DNA of 64,000 nucleotides from JABDJX01 sp039942715 (GCA_039942715.1 JBDVBY010000008.1:84130-148129), one strand, 5' to 3'. Shown: positions 8,795 through 16,822, counted from the first letter of the stretch. Notes: generated by a model not told the origin, from the sequence alone. Made by a program: numbers and translations.

Positions 8795-9394
8795 TCAAGC
8801 CATGATCACTGCGAAAGACAGAATGACCATCAAAATACCCACCGCTGCATCTAGAACACGCCACGCAGAAGGTTTGGCGAAAAAGGGTTCTAACGCGCGT
8901 GCACCATATCCCAATAGCACGAAGAACACTGCGGAGGCTGTGAACGCGCCCATACCAAACACCCATCGTTCCGCTCCATATTGCGCCGCTACCGCACCAA
9001 TCAGGACAAGTGTATCAAGGTAAAAATGTGGGTTTAGAAATGTCATCGCAAGGCACGTCAGAAACGCGGATTTGGCAGACTGCGTTCCCGTTTCGGCCGC
9101 TGAAAGTGCATCCTTGGCCACTATAGCACGACGCAAACTGAGCAAGCCGTAACCCAAGATAAATGCGGCGCCGCCCCAGCGTGTGATTGGTTCGATTGCC
9201 GGGAAAGCCTCAATCATTGCGCCAAATCCTGCAACGCCGGCAAAGATCACGATGGCTTCAGACACCGAGCAAGTCAAAACGATCAAGCCGACATGCGCGC
9301 GGCGAATGCCTTGCCGCAAGACAAAAGCGTTTTGCGCTCCAATGGCGAGGATCAAGGAAAGACTTAGGGCAAAGCCAGCGAGAAAGGCGGTCAT
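8795..9394 (-). CDS. LysE/ArgO family amino-acid exporter
   Basis: A 199-residue membrane protein with about six hydrophobic helices. The family signature LILAIGAQNAFVLRQGIRR is near the N-terminus and TFLNPHFYLDTLVLIGA is in the centre, both typical of the LysE/ArgO subgroup that exports basic amino acids. An upstream in-frame start at 9466 would add non-conserved residues. The family start MTAFLAGF at 9394 overlaps the end of the upstream 124-residue membrane protein by 4 bases. No LysG/ArgP-type LysR regulator is adjacent. Confidence 0.88.
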   Translation of the reverse strand: MTAFLAGFALSLSLILAIGAQNAFVLRQGIRRAHVGLIVLTCSVSEAIVIFAGVAGFGAMIEAFPAIEPITRWGGAAFILGYGLLSLRRAIVAKDALSAAETGTQSAKSAFLTCLAMTFLNPHFYLDTLVLIGAVAAQYGAERWVFGMGAFTASAVFFVLLGYGARALEPFFAKPSAWRVLDAAVGILMVILSFAVIMA

Positions 9395-9765
9395 CTTTGT
9401 CTGTTCTGTCCCGGAGTCATAATTGCGGCAAGCGTTGCAGTAGCAAAGCTCATCGATGCAATCCAACCAAAATACCAGAGCTGTCCGGCGAGCTTATTTT
9501 CAGCATAAGACGCCGCGAATTCTAAGCGACCTTGATGTGCGGCGGTACCTGCGATGGTAAGCAGAACTAGAAATGTCAGCAGGCGCGTCGACCAACGCCA
9601 TTTCAAAGCGCGTAAGGCAAAAGCCAAGATCAAACCGATGGGTACGCCGATCAATGCAACTTGCGTGTCCCAAAACGGGTGTGCGCCAAGGGCTTTGTTC
9701 GTTCCATAGTATGCAGCGATAAGCACACTGCCCGCAGCAATTGCGGAGGGGATCAGACCGGACAT
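9391..9765 (-). CDS. small membrane protein of unknown function, 124 aa
   Basis: Not recognised. It has an N-terminal hydrophobic segment, two central membrane segments (VALIGVPIGLILAFAL and LLTFLVLLTIAGTAA) and a C-terminal one (FGWIASMSFATATLAAI). The ATG at 9765 is preceded two codons earlier by an in-frame TTG. Its last 4 bases overlap the LysE-type exporter start, so the two are probably translated together. It may be an accessory subunit of the exporter, but that is only inferred from coupling. Confidence 0.65.
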   Translation of the reverse strand: MSGLIPSAIAAGSVLIAAYYGTNKALGAHPFWDTQVALIGVPIGLILAFALRALKWRWSTRLLTFLVLLTIAGTAAHQGRLEFAASYAENKLAGQLWYFGWIASMSFATATLAAIMTPGQNRQR

Positions 9766-9859
9766 TTTCAATCTATCGCTCCCGTAGGTTGCGGAACGGC
9801 TCTTAGCGTTAGCGATTTTCTATCGCCAATTCTGTAGTGTCACCAGACGGGGGCAGGGG

Positions 9860-9919
9860 TCAAATCATCGCCCAGTCGTCGAATGTATGCTCTTTGGGGG
9901 CCGTTTCTTTCTTTTCCAT
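9860..9919 (-). CDS. candidate 19-residue microprotein
   Basis: A very short reading frame encodes MEKKETAPKEHTFDDWAMI. AAAGGAG sits 7 bases before its ATG, one of the best ribosome-binding sites in this window, which is the main reason to take it seriously. The peptide has a charged first half and an aromatic/acidic end (His-Thr-Phe-Asp-Asp-Trp). It lies about 100 bases beyond the cspA terminator and upstream of the 124-residue membrane protein and the LysE-type exporter on the same strand. It could be a leader peptide, a microprotein or chance. No family is recognised. Confidence 0.4.
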   Translation of the reverse strand: MEKKETAPKEHTFDDWAMI

Positions 9920-10015
9920 AACAGTGCTCCTTTCCCTATAAGACGTGGGGCGGTGCATTGAATGAAGCCAGCGATTTGTCGGCGATGTGATGGGGCGTGA
10001 AAAGTGTTTCAGAAA

Positions 10016-10045
10016 CGAAAAAGGGCGCGCTGCTAAGCGCACCCT
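10016..10045 (-). terminator. Rho-independent terminator of the cold-shock gene
   Basis: On the minus strand AGGGTGCGC and GCGCGCCCT pair around the loop TTAGCA (one G-T pair), followed directly by a run of five T. It lies about 30 bases after the cold-shock stop codon. A second palindrome, CGCGTTTGAAACGCG, sits between the stop and this hairpin. Confidence 0.8.
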
Positions 10046-10076
10046 AAGTCATCAACGCGTTTGAAACGCGGATTGT

Positions 10077-10283
10077 TTAGGCGAGTGCCAGATTAACAGC
10101 CGACTCGCGGCCGTCACGGCCTGCTTCGATGTCGTATGTTACTTTCTGGTCGTCGGCCAAGCCTGTCAGACCCGAACGCTCAACAGCTGAGATGTGTACA
10201 AACACGTCCTTGCCGCCTTCTTCAGGTGCGATAAAGCCGAAGCCTTTTGTAGAGTTAAACCATTTTACGGTGCCATTAGCCAT
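10077..10283 (-). CDS. cold-shock protein, CspA family
   Basis: A 68-residue OB-fold nucleic-acid-binding protein. RNP1 is visible as KGFGFI (around residues 13-18) and RNP2 as DVFVHI (27-32), within the usual MANGTVKWFNSTKGFGFI start. Proteins of this family bind single-stranded RNA and act as RNA chaperones. TAGGAGAC lies a few bases before the ATG. The upstream gap of about 400 bases would allow the long 5' leader typical of csp genes. Confidence 0.97.
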   Translation of the reverse strand: MANGTVKWFNSTKGFGFIAPEEGGKDVFVHISAVERSGLTGLADDQKVTYDIEAGRDGRESAVNLALA

Positions 10284-10686
10284 GCCGTAAGTCTCCTAAG
10301 TTAGTATGCTGCCTGCGGTATTGCATCAGCGTGGCGGTCGGTCCGTATCGAAGTGACTGAAAGCCGGTAGGCGGAGACAGTAGTGTCGACGCGAAGTTCT
10401 TGCGCAACGCTGATATGGGGCCATCATCGACAAAAAGCAAGGGAATTGAGACGATTTCTGCACATGCACAGTGTTTGCGCAGTTAATTGCCAATGTACGG
10501 CGTTTGCCCTCATTTTGTTACTTTTCAGACCCTTAAAGCGACGCTTTCTATCTTTGCAGCTGCACATTGCCTCGTTCGGTTGCCAAGCGCGCGTTCACCC
10601 AAATGTGCGAGAGGGGGGCGTGTATTTCCCCTTATGATGGGGGTGAGTCTGTTTAGACTTGTCAAAGAAACATAAGGGAGAACACA
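10284..10686. other. 403-base gene-free gap between divergent cspA and dodecin genes
   Basis: This gap must hold the promoters of both flanking genes. On the minus strand a weak promoter-like pair (TTGCTT, 17 bases, CATATC, near 10435-10407) would give cspA a leader of about 120 bases. Ribosome-binding sites TAGGAGAC (for cspA) and AAGGGAGA (for dodecin) are clear. No convincing protein-coding frame or RNA gene was seen in it. Confidence 0.5.
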
Positions 10687-10887
10687 ATGTCAGTTGCACG
10701 CGTTACGGAAATTATCGCCTCGTCCAAGAAGAGTTTTGACGATGCCGTGGAAGAGGGTGTTAAGCGCGCTTCCGAGACGCTCAAGAACGTCGAGGCTGCT
10801 TGGGTCAAAGACCAGAAGGTCGTGATTAAAGGCGGAAAAATCGCCGAGTACCGTGTGGTGCTTAAAGTGACCTTCGTGCTCGAATGA
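10687..10887 (+). CDS. dodecin family protein
   Basis: A 66-residue dodecin, a small protein that assembles into hollow 12-mers binding flavins. The family pattern is visible: RVTEIIASSKKSFDDAVEEGVKRASETLKN, then AAWVKDQKV with the flavin-stacking Trp, and a C-terminal strand EYRVVLKVTFVLE. AAGGGAGA precedes the ATG. It is monocistronic and probably buffers free FMN/riboflavin; the ligand is inferred from the family. Confidence 0.93.
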   Translation: MSVARVTEIIASSKKSFDDAVEEGVKRASETLKNVEAAWVKDQKVVIKGGKIAEYRVVLKVTFVLE

Positions 10888-10990
10888 GTGCTTTTGTGAA
10901 ATTGGTTGTGAGTGATCGGCGCCGTGCGGGAAGCCTTTGGCGCGCATGGTGGCGCCGGGGGCTCTAAGCCTGATTGCCCCTATCAGTGCC

Positions 10991-11034
10991 GCATCGGTAT
11001 CACGTCGGTGCAACGTCGGTATTACGTAGGTGCG
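10991..11034 (+). repeat. four tandem 11-base repeats upstream of the BrnA-like gene
   Basis: Four consecutive 11-mers read GCATCGGTATC, ACGTCGGTGCA, ACGTCGGTATT and ACGTAGGTGCG; the core NCGTCGGT recurs every 11 bases. This spacing is about one DNA helical turn, so bound proteins would face the same side. The array ends about 50 bases before the start of the BrnA-like gene. An operator role is inferred only from position and spacing. Confidence 0.6.
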
Positions 11035-11086
11035 AGCGTTCGCATGGTTTTTGGGGCCTTAACGGGTGTCGGGCAATTTTGGCCCA

Positions 11087-11554
11087 ATGAACACCTCTCG
11101 CAAAACAGGCCCCAAAACTAAGCGCCTGGCGCGCGACCGCCTTTACCGGCTGATCTATGAACAGGCGCTTGAAGATGACAGCCGTTTTCTGGAAGAAGCG
11201 CGCCGCGCCGTGCCCGACGCGTGGCATTTCGTCGAGATGGACATCGAGGTGCATGAGCCGAAGGTCAAACTGACGCTTTATCTGGATCAATCCGTTGCGA
11301 AAATCTTCAAAGCGATGGGCGGTGGATATCAGACCCGGATCAACCGCGTGCTGACCACTTGGGTGCAGATGCGGATTGCCGAGATGAACGCCTATGAAAT
11401 GGATCACTACCAGATGCTTGAGGCGACCCGCGCAGAGTTGCGCGCGGATCCACCCAAAGACATCCGCGACAAGAGGGCGGACACGCTGACGAACTCTTGG
11501 GCGTATCTTCAGGGGTATGAGGATGCGATGAAGGAAGTGGCGGAGAAGGGGTGA
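11087..11554 (+). CDS. BrnA-type antitoxin-like protein without adjacent toxin
   Basis: A 155-residue protein with a basic N-terminus (MNTSRKTGPKTKRLARDRL) and a central BrnA_antitoxin/DUF4415-like block: VKLTLYLDQSVAKIFKAMGGGYQTRINRVLTTWV. In BrnTA systems this block is a ribbon-helix-helix DNA-binding fold. No brnT-like toxin is found on either side. The protein is longer than typical BrnA and has an extra C-terminal helical region, so it may be a stand-alone regulator. A GTG start at 11066 is possible; 11087 is an ATG. The 11-base repeats just upstream could be its own operator. Confidence 0.75.
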   Translation: MNTSRKTGPKTKRLARDRLYRLIYEQALEDDSRFLEEARRAVPDAWHFVEMDIEVHEPKVKLTLYLDQSVAKIFKAMGGGYQTRINRVLTTWVQMRIAEMNAYEMDHYQMLEATRAELRADPPKDIRDKRADTLTNSWAYLQGYEDAMKEVAEKG

Positions 11555-11680
11555 GCGCCTTTCCACCAAAGGTGGCGAAAGGTCCAGTGGACCTTTCGAG
11601 GCGCGAACGCGCGACAGCGCCGGGGATGAAATCGCGCTCGCCGATGCCTATATATTAGGCAGATGGGTCAGGAGGGCGCG

Positions 11681-11923
11681 ATGGATATCGGACAAGTGAC
11701 GGCGGTGTTTGGATGGATGCTGGTGATCAACGTTGTGATCTATGCGTTGGCGGCGGTGATGATTATTTTTGCGCGCGGCTGGGTGTCAAACCTAGAGGCG
11801 CGGATCACGGGCATTCCGGCAGAGGAGTGGCCGGGGATTTTTGTGGATTATCTGAGCCGGTATAAAATTGCGATACTGGTGTTTAATCTGGCGCCGTATT
11901 TTGCTTTGAGGGTTGTGGGGTGA
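11681..11923 (+). CDS. DUF6868-like small membrane protein, 80 aa
   Basis: An 80-residue protein with two hydrophobic segments (VFGWMLVINVVIYALAAVMIIFARGW and YKIAILVFNLAPYFALRVVG) joined by a short soluble linker. The layout and the LVFNLAPYFALR ending resemble the DUF6868 family, whose function is unknown. An upstream ATG at 11663 exists, but GGAGGG lies just before 11681. It precedes the AT-rich proteasome-like gene in the same direction by about 90 bases. Confidence 0.65.
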   Translation: MDIGQVTAVFGWMLVINVVIYALAAVMIIFARGWVSNLEARITGIPAEEWPGIFVDYLSRYKIAILVFNLAPYFALRVVG

Positions 11924-12010
11924 TCCTTGTCAGAAAATTGGATAAGAAAAAGAGGGCAGTTGCACTCTACTACTTCTTGTCCGTAAACCTTTTATTTGAG
12001 GTCTTGTTCA

Positions 12011-13213
12011 ATGACACTAGTTGTCGCTCAAAAGACAGACGATTGCATTCTTCTCTTTGCTGACACGTTCTCGCTGGATAATTGGCGGAAAGAAAAGATC
12101 AACTGGTTCACTTCTCCTAGAAAGAAGATATTTCATCTCAGCGATGAAATTGTTATCGCCTTTGCTGGCAATCCCTACCTTATAAGACAGATACTGGAGC
12201 AAAATAAACATAGCCCTATTACCTCGCTAAATGATTTGTCAGATATTTGGGATGGAAACCCGGAAACTGACCTATTTGTTGTTTGCAGACAGTCATGCCA
12301 GCTGTTCAAGCTTTCGGATTCCGGAATACAGGAGGTTGCGGCAAGTTACATTGGTTCGAAATCTGGGTTTGAAACGTTTCAGAAATTAAAAAGTGATATT
12401 GCTGGAGGCGATGATCTATTAGCGCCGGGAACTAGTTTGGCAGCTTATCAAATGCCAGACCCAGCGAGTGCAACTTCAACAGAGATTTATGGCCAACTGG
12501 TTAAAGCTTTCAGTGCCACCCTACGGTCTACTGACGGTACGTTTGGAGGCGTGCCTATTTCCTATTATTCTACGGCTGAATCGAGCGGTTTCCTGAGCCA
12601 CGTAGAAGTCTACAGGGGGCCGCTGGACGAGGCCGAGTTGGGCGTTGGGAATTGGTCGACTATATCCTTCCAAGATTTGAATTTTTCTCAATATATTGTT
12701 TCGGTCTGGGGATCGGCCAATCGATCGGCATTTTTTTTCCCGGACGCAAACACTGGCTTAATCAGCGATGAAAGTGAATCAGACGAGATCTACAAGAAAT
12801 TTGGCGATGTTGACGGCTATGAATTTTCTTATATTACAGAGGATCTTGGCATTGGTGGCGGCTTAAGTACTTGGAATTCAACTGAGAACACTATCTATAA
12901 GTTCAATCAATACCTTCGGGATGGTAACGAAGAAAGAGCAGCTAGAGCATTGTCTACGCTTGCAGCTTCGGTGCAAGCTAAGTGGACGGGTTTGGGAAAC
13001 GATGAGTCCCAGGATTGGAAGCCAACCGACATACTCAAAGAGAAGGGAGATTGCACCCTTGACTTTGAAGTTATTTCTTTAGTCGATATTTACTTCGATC
13101 TAAAATCTCGCCATCAATCAGTCTTTGGGATTCGCGATGAGGATTTCGCGGGAATCAAAAAGGCGTGGGTTGAGTGGAAATCGAGTGTAAGGTTCTCCCT
13201 TAGTTTTAATTAA
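12011..13213 (+). CDS. orphan proteasome-like (Ntn-hydrolase) protein, 400 aa, on AT-rich DNA
   Basis: Not a named family I can assign. The N-terminus reads Met-Thr-Leu-Val-Val-Ala-Gln; if Met is removed, Thr becomes residue 1. Counting from it, Asp17 lies in FADTFSL and a Lys pair (37/38) in SPRKKIFHL, followed by EIVIAFAGNPYLIRQIL. This matches the Thr1, Asp17, Lys33 and GFAG layout of HslV/proteasome beta subunits, with a slightly longer loop. About 200 further residues have no recognisable domain. GAGG lies 9 bases before the ATG (a TTG at 11996 is less likely). The gene is AT-richer than its neighbours and uses rare TTA, ATA and AGA codons, which suggests transfer. Its stop is one base from the stop of ettA. 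Proteolysis is inferred. Confidence 0.65.
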   Translation: MTLVVAQKTDDCILLFADTFSLDNWRKEKINWFTSPRKKIFHLSDEIVIAFAGNPYLIRQILEQNKHSPITSLNDLSDIWDGNPETDLFVVCRQSCQLFKLSDSGIQEVAASYIGSKSGFETFQKLKSDIAGGDDLLAPGTSLAAYQMPDPASATSTEIYGQLVKAFSATLRSTDGTFGGVPISYYSTAESSGFLSHVEVYRGPLDEAELGVGNWSTISFQDLNFSQYIVSVWGSANRSAFFFPDANTGLISDESESDEIYKKFGDVDGYEFSYITEDLGIGGGLSTWNSTENTIYKFNQYLRDGNEERAARALSTLAASVQAKWTGLGNDESQDWKPTDILKEKGDCTLDFEVISLVDIYFDLKSRHQSVFGIRDEDFAGIKKAWVEWKSSVRFSLSFN

Positions 13214-13214
13214 G

Positions 13215-14870
13215 TTACCTCGTAAACTTCTTATGCTTAATCCGTTTGGGCTCCAACGCGTCCGGTCCGAGTCTCCGCTTCTTATCTTCCTCATAATCCT
13301 CGAAGTTGCCTTCGAACCACTCGACATGCGCTTCGCCCTCGAAGGCTAGAATATGCGTACAGATCCGATCCAAGAAGAAGCGGTCGTGGGAGATGACGAC
13401 GGCGCAGCCTGCGAAGTCTACTAGGGCGTCTTCTAGTGCGCGCAGGGTTTCGACGTCTAGGTCGTTGGTGGGTTCATCGAGCAACAAGACGTTGCCGCCG
13501 GATTTGAGCAGTTTGGCCATGTGGACGCGGTTGCGTTCACCGCCTGAGAGGCTGCCTACTTTTTTCTGCTGATCGCCGCCTTTAAAGTTGAAGGCCGAGC
13601 AGTAGGCGCGGGAGTTCATTTGCGCATCGCCCAGTTGAATGACCTCTCCGCCCGAGCTGATTTCTTCCCAGACGGTGGTGTTTGGATCAAGCGCGTCGCG
13701 GGACTGATCGACGTAGGACAGCTCGACCGTGTCGCCGTACTCTACCGTGCCTGCGTCGGGCTGTTCCTGACCTGTGAGCATTTTGAAGAGCGTGGTTTTA
13801 CCCGCGCCGTTGGGGCCGATCACGCCGACGATGCCACCGGGGGGAAGCGAGAAATCGAGATCTTCGACAAGGAGCTTGTCGCCCATGGCTTTCTTCAGGT
13901 CCGTGACTTCGATCACTTTGGAGCCCAAGCGGGGTCCGTTGGGGATGATGATCTGGGCACGAGAGAGTTTTTCGCGCTCGGACTGCCCGGCAAGGTCGTT
14001 ATAGGCGTTGATCCGGGCCTTTTGCTTGGCTTGGCGGGCCTTCGCACCTTGGCGGATCCACTCAAGCTCGCGCTCAAGGGTTTTCTGGCGGGATTTGTCT
14101 TCGCGGGCCTCTTGGGAGAGGCGTTTGGCCTTTTGTTCCAGCCAGGCCGAATAGTTGCCCTCGTAAGGAATGCCGCGACCCCGATCGAGTTCGAGGATCC
14201 AGCCGGTGATGTCATCAAGGAAGTAGCGGTCGTGGGTGACGATCAGGATTGTGCCTTTGTAATCAATCAGGTGCTGTTGCAGCCACGCGATGGTTTCAGC
14301 GTCCAAGTGGTTGGTCGGTTCATCCAGCAGCAGCATTTCAGGCGCTTCGAGCAGCAGCTTGCAGAGTGCAACGCGGCGGGCTTCACCACCGGAGAGCCCG
14401 TCAATCGCGGCATCGTCGGGCGGGCAGCGCAGGGCCTCCATCGCGACGTCAATCTGGCTGTCGAGGTCCCACAGGTTGTTGCTGTCGATCTCGTCCTGAA
14501 GCGCGGCCATCTCGTCGGCGGTCTCATCCGAATAGTTCATCGCCAGCTCGTTATACTTATCAAGCTTGGCCTTTTTATCGGCAACACCCAGCATGACATT
14601 TTCGCGCACGGTGAGCGTTTCATCGAGTTGGGGTTCTTGCGGGAGATAGCCCACTTTGGCCCCCTCAGCGACCCAAGCCTCGCCAGTGAAATCCTTGTCG
14701 ATCCCGGCCATGATGCGCATCAGCGTTGATTTACCGGCACCGTTGACGCCGACAACGCCGATTTTGACACCGGGCAAGAATGACAGGCGAATGTCCTCAA
14801 AGCACTTTTTACCGCCGGGATATGTTTTGGAAACGCCATCCATGTGGTAAACGTATTGGTAACTGGCCAT
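13215..14870 (-). CDS. ettA: energy-dependent translational throttle protein EttA (ABC-F ATPase)
   Basis: A 551-residue ABC-F protein with two ATPase domains and no membrane part. Walker A is GVNGAGKST in domain 1 and GPNGAGKTT in domain 2; signatures are LSGGEARRVAL and LSGGERNRVHM; Walker B are LLLDEPTNHLD and LLLDEPTNDLD. The length, the arm region and the C-terminus LGPDALEPKRIKHKKF match EttA. This family member binds the ribosomal E site and gates the first elongation step according to the ADP/ATP ratio. A start at 14915 is possible, but MASYQYVYHMDGVSKTYPG at 14870 is the family start. Confidence 0.95.
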   Translation of the reverse strand: MASYQYVYHMDGVSKTYPGGKKCFEDIRLSFLPGVKIGVVGVNGAGKSTLMRIMAGIDKDFTGEAWVAEGAKVGYLPQEPQLDETLTVRENVMLGVADKKAKLDKYNELAMNYSDETADEMAALQDEIDSNNLWDLDSQIDVAMEALRCPPDDAAIDGLSGGEARRVALCKLLLEAPEMLLLDEPTNHLDAETIAWLQQHLIDYKGTILIVTHDRYFLDDITGWILELDRGRGIPYEGNYSAWLEQKAKRLSQEAREDKSRQKTLERELEWIRQGAKARQAKQKARINAYNDLAGQSEREKLSRAQIIIPNGPRLGSKVIEVTDLKKAMGDKLLVEDLDFSLPPGGIVGVIGPNGAGKTTLFKMLTGQEQPDAGTVEYGDTVELSYVDQSRDALDPNTTVWEEISSGGEVIQLGDAQMNSRAYCSAFNFKGGDQQKKVGSLSGGERNRVHMAKLLKSGGNVLLLDEPTNDLDVETLRALEDALVDFAGCAVVISHDRFFLDRICTHILAFEGEAHVEWFEGNFEDYEEDKKRRLGPDALEPKRIKHKKFTR

Positions 14871-14965
14871 GCGAACTCTCCGGGCGGTTAATTGTGTTGG
14901 TATGGATGTAGCCAATCACGTCGCGGAGGGCAATTGACCGGTTGGGTCACAATGCTGGGGTCGGC

Positions 14966-15577
14966 ATGATGGAGTGGTTGCAAGTTGCGCGATGGGGCGG
15001 ACTCTGTTTGCTATTGGCGAATTGTGCGCAAAATCTGTACGGTCAGGCGGTTGGATATTCGCCTGTTGCGCCAGAGCCGATTGACGTGGTGATGCCCGCT
15101 GGCGCACGCTACATTTCGCAACAGTTTTCTCCGCGTCAGGAAAACGTGGTATACGCGCACACCGGACTTGATGTGTGGGGCGATACAAAAACACCCATCA
15201 TCGCGGCAGCGCCCGGAGTAGTTATCGCTGCGAAAGTTGAACCCATGCATGGGCGGCAAATTCATGTCCTTCATGGTACTGACAAGGACGGGCAAATGGT
15301 GTTCACCACCTACCATCACTTGAGTGAGATCAGGGTTGTGAGCGGCCAAAACCTTGCCCGTGGTGAGCAAATTGGCATCATGGGGTCAAGCGGAGCCGCA
15401 GCAGTCATGGTTCATCTGCATTTCGAAGTGCGCAAAGGCCCCAGCCGCAGAAAGGCCAAGCCAGTTGATCCTCATTTTTTGTGGGTAAACGGCGTTGGAC
15501 AGGTGACCTGTTTTGATCCTGGGGCCCAGTATACTCGGCGGCCGATCAGACTAACCTATCCGACATCGTGCCGATGA
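14966..15577 (+). CDS. M23 family metallopeptidase, probable lipoprotein
   Basis: A 203-residue LytM/M23 peptidase, a zinc enzyme that cuts peptidoglycan cross-links or activates amidases. Zinc ligands are visible in AHTGLDVWG (HxxxD) and VHLHFEV (HxH). The N-terminus is hydrophobic and ends LLLANC, a probable lipobox, although Asn before Cys is unusual. The central block TPIIAAAPGVVI and the later ARGEQIGIMGSSG are standard for the fold. Two in-frame ATG codons at 14966 and 14969 lie after GGGG; an upstream ATG at 14942 lacks support. Confidence 0.85.
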   Translation: MMEWLQVARWGGLCLLLANCAQNLYGQAVGYSPVAPEPIDVVMPAGARYISQQFSPRQENVVYAHTGLDVWGDTKTPIIAAAPGVVIAAKVEPMHGRQIHVLHGTDKDGQMVFTTYHHLSEIRVVSGQNLARGEQIGIMGSSGAAAVMVHLHFEVRKGPSRRKAKPVDPHFLWVNGVGQVTCFDPGAQYTRRPIRLTYPTSCR

Positions 15578-15650
15578 TTGCGGTCTCGCACAGAAATTTT
15601 TGGATCAACCTTTAACTCAAATCTAACGACTGTAGAGTTACCTGCGGCTT

Positions 15651-16532
15651 ATGGAAGAACGCCTTACAGTCGACGATGAAAACCTGCTGATGTCCTCGAT
15701 CCGCACGGGCACGCCTTTGGCGCCCAAGTTTCGGGATGAATTTGCTTTGAACACAAAAGCATTGCTTGGCCATGCCAAGAGTTACCTTGAGACGTGCCAC
15801 CATCTGGCGGATGCCTGTTTGGTCGAGATTGCACAGTATGACGACACCATCGGCCCGGATTGGAAGCGCGGCGTTGTTGAGGAGATTCAGTGGTGGTGGA
15901 CGTGGATCAACAAGCTTCGCCGCCAGAACGAGTTGCAGAACTGGGCGAAGCTGCGTGGCCTTCCGTTTCCGTTTGAACGTGATTGCGCAGCATTTGGCAA
16001 TCAGGCTTTGTGTTGTTTGAACATTGGGTGTGGTCCACGCCCAAACTTGGGAGAGGCAACGGACTATGATGTCGAGATCATCCATATGGACCCGCTGGCG
16101 AGCGCCTATAACCGTCTGATGGATTTTTTGGACGCACCCGGCGGCGGTGACGTTGTGTTCGGAGCGGTCGAAATTTTGGATCAGCTTGATACTGGTAAGT
16201 TTCATTTCATAGCCGCCAAAAACTGTCTGGATCATGCATATGATGTGCCGGGCGGGCTACGCCAAATGATTGATGTGCTCGAAGATCGAGGCGTGATCGC
16301 TTTGGAGCATTATGAAAATGAAGCCGAAGCGCAAAACTACCTTGGCTTTCACAAGTGGAACATAGAGATCGTTGAAGGGCAGATCCACATTTGGTCTAGG
16401 TCTGTTTCCGAAGTGTTTGATCACTCTGCCTATGGGTTTGAGCTAAGCTACGAGAAAAAAGTGGTGCACAAGGCTGGTGGCCAACCGCATCCGATGCTGA
16501 ATATCCGGCTGACGCGTGGCCTTGCTGATTAA
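15651..16532 (+). CDS. class I SAM-dependent methyltransferase-like protein
   Basis: A 293-residue protein. An N-terminal helical region of about 115 residues precedes a Rossmann-like domain with motif I CLNIGCGPRPNLG, an acidic strand VEIIHMDPLA and the KNCLDHAYDVPGGLRQMIDVLEDRGVIALEH block that resembles methyltransferase motifs IV-VI. It is soluble. The acceptor is unknown. No SD-like site is evident before the ATG at 15651. It is flanked by the M23 gene and, downstream, by inverted copies of the intergenic repeat and a terminator. Confidence 0.7.
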   Translation: MEERLTVDDENLLMSSIRTGTPLAPKFRDEFALNTKALLGHAKSYLETCHHLADACLVEIAQYDDTIGPDWKRGVVEEIQWWWTWINKLRRQNELQNWAKLRGLPFPFERDCAAFGNQALCCLNIGCGPRPNLGEATDYDVEIIHMDPLASAYNRLMDFLDAPGGGDVVFGAVEILDQLDTGKFHFIAAKNCLDHAYDVPGGLRQMIDVLEDRGVIALEHYENEAEAQNYLGFHKWNIEIVEGQIHIWSRSVSEVFDHSAYGFELSYEKKVVHKAGGQPHPMLNIRLTRGLAD

Positions 16533-16822
16533 TCCCGTGTGTCTGGGGCTCTGCCCCCTTGGCCTTTGGCCAATTCCCCCGGGATATTTTAACCAAAAAG
16601 AAAGACATTTTGAGCTAAACGCGCCTCACGGTACAGGCGGGGACGCCGATGACCGTCCAAGGAGAAAGTTCTTCTTTGTGAAAGCGCTTCTGAAACGGAG
16701 CGCTTTCTTTTTGGTAAAAATATCCTGGGGAGCGCGAGGGGTGAAACCCCTCGCATGAGGCGGCGACGTCGTCGGCGTAAACCCCGTTGACAATCAGGGT
16801 GTTCCGCACGAGATCTTGGCCC
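16533..16822. other. repeat-rich intergenic region with opposed repeat arms
   Basis: No gene is seen in these 290 bases. The region carries a hairpin TTGGCC-TTT-GGCCAA at 16559-16573 and two arms, 16577-16604 and 16703-16730, that are inverted copies of each other apart from a few mismatches. Between and beside them lie a terminator hairpin (16680-16712) and a GCGAGGGGT/ACCCCTCGC hairpin near 16735-16755. The arms belong to the dispersed repeat family seen elsewhere in the window. Confidence 0.75.
16680..16712 (+). terminator. Rho-independent terminator-like hairpin
   Basis: GAAAGCGCT and AGCGCTTTC form a perfect 9-base stem around a 10-base loop and are followed by TTTTT. It lies about 150 bases after the methyltransferase stop codon on the plus strand. 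Confidence 0.7.

Noticed and set aside
10383..10637. 84-residue frame in the cspA/dodecin gap
   Set aside because: No ribosome-binding site, no domain and an unusual Cys/Arg-rich composition; the gap is better read as a promoter region.
10991..11034. CRISPR-like array
   Set aside because: The repeats are only 11 bases and have no spacers, so it is a tandem operator-like array rather than a CRISPR.
13620..14729. Long open frame on the plus strand opposite ettA
   Set aside because: It lies antisense to a gene with full ABC-F motifs; high GC and codon bias produce such long antisense frames. It shows no domain.
16577..16730. Insertion sequence
   Set aside because: The inverted arms enclose no transposase-like frame, only a terminator and a few dozen bases.
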